A stretch of 64,000 bases of DNA from DATFNI01 sp963712305. Its GTDB lineage: Bacteria; Bacteroidota; Rhodothermia; Balneolales; DATFMH01. Numbering within the stretch: the first letter of the stretch is position 1; every line of letters begins with the position of its first letter. The notes below the pieces were generated by a model. The model was given only the letters and a program-made list of their open reading frames with translations. It was not told where the DNA came from and did no database searches. The translations under genes and the position numbers were made by a program. The stretch lies in NCBI GenBank assembly GCA_963712305.1, contig CAVQHI010000001.1, forward strand, positions 2,046,001 to 2,110,000, in the 5' to 3' direction. Below, piece after piece: positions 9,368 to 17,093 of this stretch.

Positions 9368-9520
9368 CTCACCTTGCTCGTCAACAATATCTTTAATGAA
9401 ATGTATGAGGCAAACGGATACACCTATGAGTACATCAGCAACGGCCAGTTAAACGCTGAGAACTACTACTATCCGCAGGCCGGCCGCAACTTTCTGCTCC
9501 AGGCCAGGGTGAGTTTTTGA
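9356..9520 (+). pseudogene. Orphan C-terminal tail of the TonB-dependent receptor
   Basis: The encoded residues from NVQLTLLVNNIFNE to LLQARVSF and the stop are identical at protein level to the end of the receptor at 3793-6192. By eye the DNA is about 94% identical over 165 bp. The upstream receptor sequence is missing and is replaced by the reversed sorting-domain remnant. An open frame that crosses this junction (9137-9520) is an accident of the fusion. Confidence 0.9.
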
Positions 9521-9540
9521 GGGTAGATGACCAGTTCATC

Positions 9541-9570
9541 CCCCCCGTCAGGGGCTTGACCCTGACAGGA
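9541..9570. repeat. CCTGTCAGG-family hairpin after the receptor remnant
   Basis: GTCAGGG (9547-9553) pairs with CCCTGAC (9560-9566), with further partial pairing outside. It occupies the same place after the receptor tail as the hairpin at 6204-6236, as expected if the flank was copied along with the module. Confidence 0.55.
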
Positions 9571-9590
9571 GGGACACTTATACGTAACAT

Positions 9591-10667
9591 CTACTCCGCC
9601 ATAACATACCTGTACACACCTTTATTGGTACCAAAATAAAGCACTTTCTTCCCGTTAAGGGTATCGGCAAAGAGGGCATTGGTGTATATGTTCGCAGGGC
9701 CGGCACTATCAGATACGATTTTCCAGGTGTTCCCAAAATCAGGCGAAGAGGCAAAGAAAAGAGTCGAATTCTGGTTATAGCCAGATGCATAGACCTGATT
9801 GTCATCGAGTGGATCCATAGTCAATGTGTAAACTGCAGATAGGTCATATACTTTTGTCCAGTTTTGTCCGCCATCCCCTGATAATTTGATGCCAATATCC
9901 TCTCCGATTAACAAGTTTCCTGAATTCAATGGATTAATAATCAGATCATAAATTGTTGTTTCGATGCCATCGGTGGAAACACTATCCTGAAAAGATTTCC
10001 AAGTGTTACCAAAATCGATAGATTTAAATAAACTTGGCCCCCAGAAGGCATTCATTCCTCCCATCCAAATTGTACCTGGTTGTTTAGAATCAGCTGTCAG
10101 CACATAATTAAATCCCCCCCAGTTATCCCAATTGCCAACTCCGGAAACGGGTTTCCAGCTTTTTCCCTGATCGGAAGATTTTGCAACAAAACCACCGCCC
10201 CGGGTAGCATAAAGAATATCTGGTTTCGATGGGTCCTGTTCCAAACTTTCCACCCAGGTTTCGTTATTTGCTCCCCCAAAGCCATTTTGATAGTTTTTCC
10301 ACGATTTTCCCCCATCTGTTGTCAAAAAAAGCGTGGGATCACCCGATGCAAAATCTGCTATGGCAACGGCAGCCAAAATCCTATTGGCATTGAAAATCAC
10401 CATATCTTTGATACTGTGATTATTGAGTCCCAGACTGCCCCACGATTTATCCGTTTTCGTTAGATCATGCCGGTAGAGGCCTTTGTCTGTTCCGGCGTAC
10501 AAATACTGTCCATTCCGTTCGAACACAATTATCGAGTCGCCAGAGAGTCCTGCTTCCGACCAACCATTTACAAATGGAACATCTTTGAGCTTGGGGCCGG
10601 TCCCGCAACCGGAAAGAATGAGTGCCATACACATTACCGATATCAGAGCAACATTTTGAAATTTCAT
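9591..10667 (-). CDS. Beta-propeller (BNR/Ycf48-like) lipoprotein, module 2 copy a
   Basis: The 358-residue product has the lipobox ILSGC in its signal peptide and five Asp-box-like turns (TTDGGKSWK, SSDQGKSWK, SIDFGNTWK, SGDGGQNWT, SPDFGNTWK). The neighbour at 10733 is its closest paralogue. The last 62 residues of the two are identical and the first ~45 nearly so, while the central blades differ at roughly half of positions. That mosaic suggests gene conversion at the ends or diversification of the middle. Both genes run toward the receptor remnant and away from the S8 gene at 11973. Surface-exposed or periplasmic; ligand unknown. Confidence 0.75.
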   Translation of the reverse strand: MKFQNVALISVMCMALILSGCGTGPKLKDVPFVNGWSEAGLSGDSIIVFERNGQYLYAGTDKGLYRHDLTKTDKSWGSLGLNNHSIKDMVIFNANRILAAVAIADFASGDPTLFLTTDGGKSWKNYQNGFGGANNETWVESLEQDPSKPDILYATRGGGFVAKSSDQGKSWKPVSGVGNWDNWGGFNYVLTADSKQPGTIWMGGMNAFWGPSLFKSIDFGNTWKSFQDSVSTDGIETTIYDLIINPLNSGNLLIGEDIGIKLSGDGGQNWTKVYDLSAVYTLTMDPLDDNQVYASGYNQNSTLFFASSPDFGNTWKIVSDSAGPANIYTNALFADTLNGKKVLYFGTNKGVYRYVMAE

Positions 10668-10732
10668 GGCTTAATGAATTAGTATTAGCTTTTTTTACAC
10701 TTCATTACCCTATAAGGGTGGATACGTAACAT

Positions 10733-11818
10733 CTACTCCGCCATAACATACCTGTACACACCTTTATTGGTACCAAAATAAAGCACTTTCTTCCCGTTAA
10801 GGGTATCGGCAAAGAGGGCATTGGTGTATATGTTCGCAGGGCCGGCACTATCAGATACGATTTTCCAGGTGTTCCCGAAATCAGGCGAAGAGGCGAAGAA
10901 AAGAGTCGAATTCTGGTTATGGCCGGAAGCATACACCTGGTTGTAATCTAAAGGATCGCTGACGAGGGTATAAATTGGGGTTTGATTGTACACTTTTGTC
11001 CAGTTCTGCCCACCGTCAAATGATCGTTTAATGCCGTTGCCCTCTTCGATAGCTGCCTCTTCACCTATAAGTAAAGTATCCGAATAGTGTGGGTTGATTA
11101 GCAAATCTGAAATATTCGTTTCTACTCCATCGTTAAAAACATTCTTCAGAAGCACCTGCCAAGTAGTCCCATTATCAGTACTCTTAAATAAAATTGGGTC
11201 AAAAAAACCATTTGAACCTCCCGCCCATATAGTACCTGGCTTTTTCGGATCTGCTTTCAAAACGGGATTATGTCCCCCGAAACCATCCCACGGACCGTAT
11301 ACCGGCTCCCAGTTTAACCCCTGATCTTTAGACTTGGCAATAAGACCGGCCCGGGCAGCATACAGGATCTCCGGTTTTGCGGGGTCCCGTTCAAGACTTT
11401 CAACCCATGTATAATGATTCTTTCCCCCGAAACCATTTTGGTAGTTTTCCCATGACTTTCCCCCATCTGTGGTTATGAAAAGCGTAGGGTCGCCTGAAGC
11501 AAAATCGGCTATTTTCACTGCTGCCAAGATCTTTTGAGCATTAAAGATTGCAATATTCCATATGCCATGATTATTAAGCCCTATATTTTGCCACTCCTTG
11601 TCTGTTTTGGAAAGATCGTGCCTGTAAAGTCCTTGATTTGTTCCTGCATACAGGTACCGACCATCACTCTTAAACATGGTTACTGAATAGTCAGATAATC
11701 CTGTTTCCGACCAGCCATCTACAAGCGGAACATCTTTGAGTTTGGGGCCGGTCCCGCAACCGGAAAGAATGGGTGCCATACACATTACCGATATCAGAGC
11801 AACATTTTGAAATTTCAT
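10733..11818 (-). CDS. Beta-propeller (BNR/Ycf48-like) lipoprotein, module 2 copy b
   Basis: The 361-residue product has the lipobox ILSGC and the same blade pattern as copy a (TTDGGKSWE, SKDQGLNWE, STDNGTTWQ, SFDGGQNWT, SPDFGNTWK). It is the first gene of the minus-strand pair: 65 bp separate it from copy a, and 154 bp separate it from the divergent S8 gene. The 5' end and the following ~30 bp of both copies are almost the same, so the control region has been duplicated with the gene. Function unknown; most likely a binding or scaffold protein exposed outside the inner membrane. Confidence 0.75.
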   Translation of the reverse strand: MKFQNVALISVMCMAPILSGCGTGPKLKDVPLVDGWSETGLSDYSVTMFKSDGRYLYAGTNQGLYRHDLSKTDKEWQNIGLNNHGIWNIAIFNAQKILAAVKIADFASGDPTLFITTDGGKSWENYQNGFGGKNHYTWVESLERDPAKPEILYAARAGLIAKSKDQGLNWEPVYGPWDGFGGHNPVLKADPKKPGTIWAGGSNGFFDPILFKSTDNGTTWQVLLKNVFNDGVETNISDLLINPHYSDTLLIGEEAAIEEGNGIKRSFDGGQNWTKVYNQTPIYTLVSDPLDYNQVYASGHNQNSTLFFASSPDFGNTWKIVSDSAGPANIYTNALFADTLNGKKVLYFGTNKGVYRYVMAE

Positions 11819-11972
11819 AGCTTAATGAATTAGTATGAGGTTTTTTTACTTAAAACAGGATAAATATGTAACAAACATTAAACAAGTGTCTCTTATTATT
11901 AAAAGCCCTTTCCGATTTCCACATCTCAAGGGTTTTCATCACAAAAACATTCATCTTAAAAAGGAGATACCG
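11819..11972. promoter_or_regulatory. Divergent control region of module 2
   Basis: It holds the 15-mer AGTGTCTCTTATTAT (11885-11899) shared with module 1, and an AAAAAGGAG ribosome site about 7 bp before the ATG of the S8 gene. The CTTTCC...CTCAAGGG stretch between them is not shared. Confidence 0.55.
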
Positions 11973-13474
11973 ATGAAACGATTGGTTATTCATCTATCAT
12001 TTCTTTACGGCATAGCACTCGCCCTTCTGGTAATGGGCTGCGACAACAAAGGTCCGGTACAAACTACCCCCCCCAAATAAAAAGTCAAACCTCACCGGCG
12101 GCAACTGAACAGTTGATGAGTCCGGCTGTCCCGGATTCACAATTGATTCCCGGAGAATATATCGTCGTTCTCAAAGACCGGTTTAACGGTAGAATGGGAC
12201 AGGCCGTTGCACAAGCAGTGGGACTACAAATTGATTCGGTCCTTACTAACGCAGGAATCACTCAAAAATCCGTCATTTCAAAGTATAAGTACGCCCTGCG
12301 CGGTTTTGCGGCCCATCTCACATCCGATCAGGTAAAGCGGCTCCAACAAAACCCACTGGTGGATCACATAAGCCAGAACTACTGGTTTAAAATAAGTTCT
12401 ACCGGAGACAAAGTCGTATCAAAAACCACTACTGCACAAACATTGCCATGGGGAATTAAACGAGTAGGAGGACCTTTTGACGGCGCTGGGAAAAAAGCCT
12501 GGATTATTGATTCGGGGATTGATTTGACAAACTCTGACCTCAATGTTGATGCTACGAACAGCGTCTCCTTTATTTCAGGTGAAGATCCTAATGATCTAAA
12601 TGGTCACGGCACTCACGTGGCGGGGATTATAGCTGCCAAAGACAATTCCATTGATGTAGTTGGTGTTGCTGCCGGTGCGACAGTCATTTCTGTAAAAGCA
12701 TGCAATCAATATGGAAATTGTCCTGTAAATAGCATACTGGATGCATTAGATTATGTCCCATTGCATGCAAGTAGTGCTGACGTTATTAACATGAGTTTAC
12801 AAGTTTATCCACCAAGTTCAGATATCGATAATGCAGTTAATTCCGATGCCAATAATGGACTTCGTTTCGCTATTGCTGCAGGTAACCACTCAGGTACTCA
12901 AGATCCCAATGCTGGTGATTGGTCTCCTGCTCGTGTTAACAATACTAATGTTTGGACCATTTCAGCCTTTGATAACTCAGACGTTTTTGCCTCTTTTTCT
13001 AATTACGGAAATCCACCTATTGATTACAGTGAACCTGGTGTCAACATTCTTTCGCTGGCTCCAGGAGGTGGTACAGCTTACAAGAGCGGAACATCTATGG
13101 CTACTCCCCACATGGCCGGACTTCTATTAGTAACTTCTGGATTTGTTACCGGTGGTTATGTTTCTAACGACCCTGATGGAAATAATGACCAGATAGGGGT
13201 CGCAACTCCGACTACCCTTAGCGGTTCCATATCCGGACCGGTCTTTGTTACCAACGGTTCTCAGGGAACATGGACGGCAAGCGGGTCAGGAGGTATCCCG
13301 CCTTATACATATATATGGGAAAGGAAAAATGGTCCTGGTGATCTGTTCCATCAGGTTGGAACAGGCCAGAGTTACCAAACATATGTAAACCAGTCTTTTG
13401 ATCTGAGATTAAAAATTGCTGACTACACAAAAGCATACGTCTATTCGAGCACATTCCATGTAACCACAAACTAA
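11973..13474 (+). CDS. S8 (subtilisin-family) protease lipoprotein, out of frame at poly-C, module 2
   Basis: The ATG at 11973 encodes a lipoprotein signal with lipobox VMGC, then meets eight C bases (12067-12074) and a TAA at 12078. The protease body is open in another frame through to 13474; nine (or six) C bases would join them. The body has an I9-like propeptide (LIPGEYIVVLKDR, YALRGFAAHLT), then the complete triad: Asp in IIDSGID, His in GHGTHVAG and Ser in GTSMATPHMAG, with Asn in AIAAGNHS. A C-terminal Ig/PKD-like domain follows (GPVFVTNGSQGTWTASGSGG). It should be an active surface protease when in frame. Either the tract is phase-variable or the assembly has a homopolymer error. Confidence 0.8.
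12067..12074 (+). repeat. Poly-C tract (8 C) inside the module 2 S8 gene
   Basis: Eight consecutive C bases lie about 33 codons into the lipoprotein, in the same place as the tract in module 1. Nine or six would give one continuous frame. Confidence 0.9.
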
Positions 13475-13540
13475 ATATACCGATCAATTCTCGGATGAGA
13501 TTAAATCACGGTAAAGGTATGCTGTCACAATATGACTCTA

Positions 13541-13573
13541 AAACCCCCAAGGTTTTTGAAACTTTGGGGGTTT
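13541..13573. terminator. Bidirectional terminator between S8 and M1 genes
   Basis: AAACCCCCAAGGTTT pairs with AAACTTTGGGGGTTT (one imperfect pair) between the convergent S8 and aminopeptidase genes; T-rich sequence lies on both outer sides. Confidence 0.8.
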
Positions 13574-13576
13574 GTT

Positions 13577-15649
13577 TCATCTCAACAGCATCGCTTTTTT
13601 TACCTGCACGGTACCCAATGCCTGGAGACGAATAAAGTACACGCCGCTTGCCAGTCCGGAGGCATTCCATCTCACCACGTGATACCCTTCGCCCTGATAG
13701 CTGTCAACGAGCGTGGCAGCCAATCGGCCGGTAATATCATAAACTTCGATTTTCACCTGTCCGGGCCGGTCCATGTAAAATGAAACGTTGGTTGCCGGGT
13801 TAAAGGGATTCGGATAATTGGGATTGAGATAGGGATGATGCGGTAGTTGATAATCCGGATTTTCACCATCGGCGAATGACGTTGATGTTTTCACCTCATT
13901 CAAAAAATCGGAATCCGGATCCAGCCGCAGGTTTATGGGCAGAAATGGGAGCTCAAAAGAAAAACTCTGATCTTGTTTCGTATTCAAAACGGTAAACGTC
14001 GTATCCACGCCTGGAGCTTCAAACTTAAGCTTTACCGGCATGCGGAAGAAAAGGGAATCACCTGTTGAATTATCCTGATGCAACCAGACGAGGGCTTTGA
14101 AAGGCGGATGCGTATTGGCATAGCCGTACTTTATGGTGTAGACCGGGTATCCCTCACCATACACCCACTGATTGAAAAACCACGATAAATCCTGACCGGT
14201 CGATTTTTCAAAGGATTGTTCAAATTCCTGCGTCGTTGCCGAATGATATCTCAGCGGTCCTTCCACGTAATGGCGTAATGATGAAAAGAAGAGGGAATCG
14301 CCCAGAACATACCTGAGCATGTGAAGAACGACGCCACCTTTGTCATAGGACAACCGGCTGTCAAAAATGCGATCGGATGCAGACTGACTATTCGATAAGA
14401 GTTGTATTGCAGGGATATACAGGTATCCACCAGGCTTTTCCATCACGGCTTTCATCATAGTACGAAGCCATGAATGATAACTCTTCTCTCCTTCGGTCTT
14501 CTCTATAAATAGTCCTTCGGAAAATGTAGCAAACCCTTCATTCAACCAGATATCCTCCCAGGAAGCACATGTAACGGCATCTCCAAACCACTGGTGCGAT
14601 AACTCGTGAACAACAACCGGTGTGGTATATGCGCCAAGTGAAGTCATCGTTTGGTGCTCCATCCCGCCATTCCAGGTAAACTGTGCCTGTCCATATTTCT
14701 CTTTCAAAAAAGGATAGGGACCGTACGCCTTTGAATAGATTGCCAGTGCTTTGAGTACATCGTCAGTTTGTTTTTTTACATATGCTTCGTCGGTGCTTTT
14801 GTAGATGTAATTAACAACCGGCATCGAATCGGTTGCGCTATAATGAAACCACTTCGTAAACGTGTTATAATCCGCAATGGCCAGGGAAATGAGATAAGGT
14901 GCGATCGGATAGTGTTCCTTCCAGTCATACGTCGACCATCCATCCTGTGAATGATCAACCGAGACCAATAGTCCGTTTGAGGCTACTTTTAATGGATCGG
15001 GCACAGTTACAACCACCTCGGACGAGTCGACCTTATCCGCCGGTGTGTTTTTGCATGGAAACCAGTTGGATGCGCCGAACGGCTCGCTGAGTGTCCAGAC
15101 AATCGGACCGCCATCTTTCTGTCCAAAGTAGAAACTACCGTCACCTGCAGCTGCGGGATTACCGTGATAGAAGAGTTTCAGGGATAGCTTGTCTCCTGTA
15201 AATCCCTGGTGACCAAGATTTATTTCGATCTGCTGATCATTATTCGGATTGCGCTGGAAATCCAGGGAAACACCATTTTTTGTAATGATCGAATCCATAT
15301 GGATTGTTGAACCCATATCCACATAAATGGAGTTGGTAGGCTGAGTCAAACTCGCACCGAATACAACATAACCTGAAATCTTCTGGGAGTCCGGCCATAT
15401 CGTCAGGTGAAGTCCATAAAATTCGGCATCATACCGTTCATCAACCGTTGTTATGTGATGGATCAGCTGGTTCCCCGTATCCGATTCCTGTCGATAGCGT
15501 TGCTTGCGTTCACCATTACTTCCCGATTGAGAAAATCCCCTGAAACTCAATAAGAATATCATTGAAAAAGCCGTCAACACATACAGGACAGGTCTAAAAT
15601 ACCCGATAACAGATACTCGCTGTTTCGATGACAAATAATTACCTTGCAC
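13577..15649 (-). CDS. Secreted M1-family metalloaminopeptidase with T9SS C-terminal sorting domain
   Basis: The 690-residue product has a signal peptide near residues 15-42. The gluzincin catalytic domain shows the substrate-binding GGMEHQTMTS (GAMEN-like), the zinc motif HELSH (348-352) and the third ligand Glu in WLNEGFA (371). The last ~85 residues form a type A sorting domain (NYPNPFNPATNVSFY, VYDITGRLAATLVDS, SGVYFIRLQALG, ending KKAMLLR). The protein is thus sent through the type IX system to the surface, where it would trim N-terminal residues from peptides. The start is uncertain: the first codon is GTG at 15649, and a TTG a few codons inside has AAGG upstream. The tail of this gene is copied at 9158-9367. 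Confidence 0.88.
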   Translation of the reverse strand: MQGNYLSSKQRVSVIGYFRPVLYVLTAFSMIFLLSFRGFSQSGSNGERKQRYRQESDTGNQLIHHITTVDERYDAEFYGLHLTIWPDSQKISGYVVFGASLTQPTNSIYVDMGSTIHMDSIITKNGVSLDFQRNPNNDQQIEINLGHQGFTGDKLSLKLFYHGNPAAAGDGSFYFGQKDGGPIVWTLSEPFGASNWFPCKNTPADKVDSSEVVVTVPDPLKVASNGLLVSVDHSQDGWSTYDWKEHYPIAPYLISLAIADYNTFTKWFHYSATDSMPVVNYIYKSTDEAYVKKQTDDVLKALAIYSKAYGPYPFLKEKYGQAQFTWNGGMEHQTMTSLGAYTTPVVVHELSHQWFGDAVTCASWEDIWLNEGFATFSEGLFIEKTEGEKSYHSWLRTMMKAVMEKPGGYLYIPAIQLLSNSQSASDRIFDSRLSYDKGGVVLHMLRYVLGDSLFFSSLRHYVEGPLRYHSATTQEFEQSFEKSTGQDLSWFFNQWVYGEGYPVYTIKYGYANTHPPFKALVWLHQDNSTGDSLFFRMPVKLKFEAPGVDTTFTVLNTKQDQSFSFELPFLPINLRLDPDSDFLNEVKTSTSFADGENPDYQLPHHPYLNPNYPNPFNPATNVSFYMDRPGQVKIEVYDITGRLAATLVDSYQGEGYHVVRWNASGLASGVYFIRLQALGTVQVKKAMLLR

Positions 15650-15781
15650 TGATTTTAATTTGGGTTAGGTCATTGAAACAATACAAATTTTATTCCTTGA
15701 ATCGTACAGCAGCGGTGAAACGCTTAAACGTTTTTACAACACGCCTGCGTATAAATGAGGCTTTTTAAGTATTAAATAACA

Positions 15782-16984
15782 ATGGTATATGATGTTACAA
15801 TCGTAGGAGCCGGAATCGTCGGACTCTCAACGGCTTATAAATTCTCCCTTGCTAAACCTGAATGGAAAATTCTGGTTCTCGAAAAAGAAGACGAAGTTGC
15901 AGCTCACCAAACCGGACGCAACTCGGGTGTCATTCATTCTGGTATTTATTACAAACCCGGAAGTTACCGTGCTCGAAATTGTGTTGATGGGCGTCTGCAG
16001 CTCATCGATTTTTGCAAGGAATATGGTGTGGCTTACGATATCTGTGGTAAGGTAATTGTAGCCAATAATGAAGAGGAACTGCCACGCCTGGAAGCAATTT
16101 ATGAACGAGGTAAAAAGAATGGTCTTGATGAAATCAAGATTATCGACCGGGAACAATTGCTCGAGATCGAACCGTATTCGGCCGGGAAAAGGGCTATCCA
16201 CGTTCCCTACACCGGTATTGTCGATTTTCGGGGCGTATGTGAACAGCTAAAAATCCTGCTTGAGAAGCGGGACGGCAGTGTGACATTCAACCAGGAAGTC
16301 AGGGATATCCGCAGCGACCGAACCGGACTTCATGTGATGACGCAGAATTCTGTGTATCAAAGCCGGTATCTCATCAACTGTGCTGGATTGTACTGCGATC
16401 GCGTTGCCCAGCTGGCTGGTTATGAACCGGAAATTGAAATTGTGCCTTTCCGCGGTGAATATTACAAACTCACCAAAGACGCGGAACACCTGGTAAACAC
16501 ACTCATCTACCCATTGCCAAACCCGGAATTCCCCTTCCTGGGCGTTCATTTTACAACGATGGTACTTGGTGGGGTCGAATGTGGTCCGAATGCTGTTTTT
16601 GCTTTCAAGCGGGAAGGATATGATAAACTATCGTTCGATGCGCGAGACACTATTGAAACGTTGATGTTTCCCGGCTTCTGGAAACTGGTGAGCAAGCACT
16701 GGCGCATGGGGCTCGACGAGTGGCACCGGTCGCTTTCTAAACAGGCATTTCTCGAGGGATTACAGAAACTTATCCCGGAACTGAAGTCCGAAGACATCGA
16801 ACCTGCTCCAGCCGGTGTCCGGGCTATGGCACTGACTCCAAAAGGTGAGATAGTGGATGACTTCTCCTTTGTTGCAGACGGACGTGAGATACACGTACTG
16901 AATGCCCCGAGTCCGGCAGCAACTGCTGGTTTATCCATAGGGGATGAGATTGTCCGGCGGGCACTTGCACAGTTCTCCGTTTAA
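15782..16984 (+). CDS. lhgO: L-2-hydroxyglutarate oxidase/dehydrogenase
   Basis: The 400-residue flavoprotein has an N-terminal Rossmann FAD motif (VTIVGAGIVGLSTAY) and the family signature HQTGRNSGVIHSGIYYKPGS. A typical DAO-fold C-terminus follows (PAPAGVRAMAL, then PSPAATAGLSIGDEI). LhgO oxidises L-2-hydroxyglutarate to 2-oxoglutarate at the membrane and passes electrons to quinone. Length fits the family (about 400). The next gene encodes a D-2-hydroxyacid dehydrogenase-like protein, so the pair probably clears both enantiomers. The gene begins about 130 bp after the divergent aminopeptidase gene. Confidence 0.85.
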   Translation: MVYDVTIVGAGIVGLSTAYKFSLAKPEWKILVLEKEDEVAAHQTGRNSGVIHSGIYYKPGSYRARNCVDGRLQLIDFCKEYGVAYDICGKVIVANNEEELPRLEAIYERGKKNGLDEIKIIDREQLLEIEPYSAGKRAIHVPYTGIVDFRGVCEQLKILLEKRDGSVTFNQEVRDIRSDRTGLHVMTQNSVYQSRYLINCAGLYCDRVAQLAGYEPEIEIVPFRGEYYKLTKDAEHLVNTLIYPLPNPEFPFLGVHFTTMVLGGVECGPNAVFAFKREGYDKLSFDARDTIETLMFPGFWKLVSKHWRMGLDEWHRSLSKQAFLEGLQKLIPELKSEDIEPAPAGVRAMALTPKGEIVDDFSFVADGREIHVLNAPSPAATAGLSIGDEIVRRALAQFSV

Positions 16985-17093
16985 TTCCGGTAGCTAAATC
17001 CGTACATTCTAAATAGTTCATCGAAGCAACGAAGCTTCTGCTGATCTTGTTTCAGAATTTGAATATCGGCTTTTTAACTGTTTAGGATTTTTT

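Noticed and set aside
9137..9520. 127-codon open frame read as one protein
   Set aside because: Its first part is the antisense of a sorting domain and its second part the tail of a TonB receptor; it is a chance fusion.
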